Shown here one piece after another: positions 22,871 to 23,440 of a DNA stretch of 23,440 bases. The translations under genes and the position numbers were made by a program. The notes under the pieces are model-generated. The model was not told the DNA's origin. It made no database searches and saw nothing but the letters and a program-made list of their open reading frames with translations. The DNA is from Limiplasma sp031549415. Its GTDB lineage: Bacteria; Bacillota; Clostridia; Christensenellales; Aristaeellaceae. The stretch is from assembly GCA_031549415.1 (NCBI GenBank), contig JAVBPU010000017.1, positions 1 through 23,440 of the forward strand, in the 5' to 3' direction. Positions within the stretch are counted from its first letter, which is position 1. Each line of letters starts with the position of its first letter.

Positions 22871-22973
22871 GGGCGGAGGGGGAGCTTCGTTGTGACGTCA
22901 GAAACGAGCCGTTGCGGCTGACCCAGAAAGCTGAGGAAGAACGGAAAGGGCAGGAAAAGGGCGGTTTCCGTTG

Positions 22974-23002
22974 TTGACAAAAAAACCAGCATCCCTTATA
23001 AT
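22974..23002 (+). promoter_or_regulatory. Consensus promoter of tRNA-Leu
   Basis: A perfect -35 box TTGACA (22974-22979), a 17-base spacer and a perfect -10 box TATAAT (22997-23002) lie 27 bases before the mature tRNA start. This is the strongest promoter in the window, as expected for a stable RNA. Confidence 0.9.
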
Positions 23003-23029
23003 ATTTTTTGTTGTCAATAAGGGCAACAT

Positions 23030-23112
23030 GCGATCGTGGCGGAATTGGCATACGCGCACGTTTGAGGGGCGTGTCCGAGAGGGTACGGGTTCAAGTCCCG
23101 TCGATCGCACCA
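23030..23112 (+). tRNA. tRNA-Leu (anticodon GAG)
   Basis: This is a complete 83-base gene. The acceptor stem pairs GCGATCG (23030-23036) with CGATCGC (23102-23108); A is the discriminator and CCA is encoded (23110-23112). The anticodon stem CACGT/GCGTG holds the loop TTGAGGG with anticodon GAG, which reads CTC and CTT leucine codons. The variable region is long, as in class II tRNAs, and the T-arm GGGTTCAAGTCCC is intact. Confidence 0.95.
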
Positions 23113-23118
23113 CTTGGA

Positions 23119-23161
23119 GTAACCATACAGGGCTTGAGATGCCCTGTATGGTTACTTTTTT
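23119..23161 (+). terminator. Intrinsic terminator of tRNA-Leu
   Basis: A perfect 15-bp stem (23119-23133 with 23141-23155), a 7-base loop and a run of T from 23156 lie seven bases after the CCA end. Confidence 0.92.
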
Positions 23162-23187
23162 ACCACGATTTCCTGCATGGCCTTGGT

Positions 23188-23440
23188 CTATCCCATCGCT
23201 GAAATGGGCTCATAGGTCACCCGCACGCCCTTGCGCGTTTGCATCAGCACCTTGGGCATATCCAAGGGCAGTTCCTGGGGAATGTCCAGTGTCCCCACAC
23301 AGTTGTAATGGATCGTGAGGTGCTGCACATGCACGCCATCAATCTTCTCCGCCTGATGAACCTCAATGCGGTGAATCAGTTCATTGAGCATCCGGGGCGT
23401 TAGCTTCCGGGCGCGGGTGTACTTCCTCACAATGGCAATG
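23188..23440 (-). CDS. Serine recombinase, C-terminal part (partial)
   Basis: Only the last 84 residues or so are in the window; the rest lies beyond the right edge. The text RKYTRARKLTPRMLNELIHR, then IEVHQAEKIDG, LTIHYNCVGT and TRKGVRVTYEP, matches the C-terminal DUF4368-type region of large serine recombinases common in Clostridia mobile elements (TnpX/Tn4451-like and relatives). The frame stays open to the window end, so the GTG at 23428-23430 is an internal Val codon and not a start. The N-terminal resolvase domain with the catalytic Ser cannot be seen. The gene converges on tRNA-Leu and its stop is 76 bases from the tRNA 3' end, a typical position for an integrated element. Confidence 0.85.
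   Translation of the reverse strand, partial: IAIVRKYTRARKLTPRMLNELIHRIEVHQAEKIDGVHVQHLTIHYNCVGTLDIPQELPLDMPKVLMQTRKGVRVTYEPISAMG

Overview
The window reads as a moderately GC-rich Bacillota chromosome, most likely an anaerobic gut-type member of the Clostridia. The support is strong AGGAGG-type ribosome binding sites, textbook vegetative promoters (TTGACA/TATAAT), an encoded CCA end on the tRNA, a LicC-like nucleotidyltransferase, bacterial SH3 surface proteins and a Clostridia-style serine recombinase tail. The species cannot be named from the sequence alone.

Left part (1-4564): a structured non-coding stretch with a strong promoter leads into a secreted protein of unknown function, followed by a small hypothetical gene. 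A GH1 beta-glucosidase converges on that small gene, and the two share a bidirectional terminator. Next comes a 288-bp MITE-like element (3231-3518) with 21-bp inverted ends, a flanking 8-bp direct repeat and seven internal hairpins. It lies just upstream of a LicC-like cytidylyltransferase gene whose C-terminal choline-kinase-like part appears cut short.

Middle part (4611-15799), all on the minus strand: a giant secreted protein of 1821 residues made almost entirely of 32-residue repeats; an MFS exporter preceded by a structured leader; a YdcF/DUF218 protein; and a large secreted protein with three SH3 domains and about eight Ig-like modules. This is mainly a cell-surface region.

Right part (16043-22798), also minus: a tightly packed six-gene operon of amidohydrolase, (alpha/alpha)6 glycosidase, nitrilase-like protein, nitrilase-family hydrolase, GPH-type sugar symporter and membrane-anchored glycerophosphodiester phosphodiesterase. 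Four successive junctions are 4-base ATGA overlaps. The combination suggests uptake and breakdown of a glycoside that also carries amide or nitrile chemistry. The substrate is unknown, and this is the best candidate here for an undescribed pathway.

Right edge: a complete tRNA-Leu(GAG) gene with consensus promoter and terminator, then the C-terminal end of a serine recombinase that runs off the window. This suggests a mobile element begins next to the tRNA gene.
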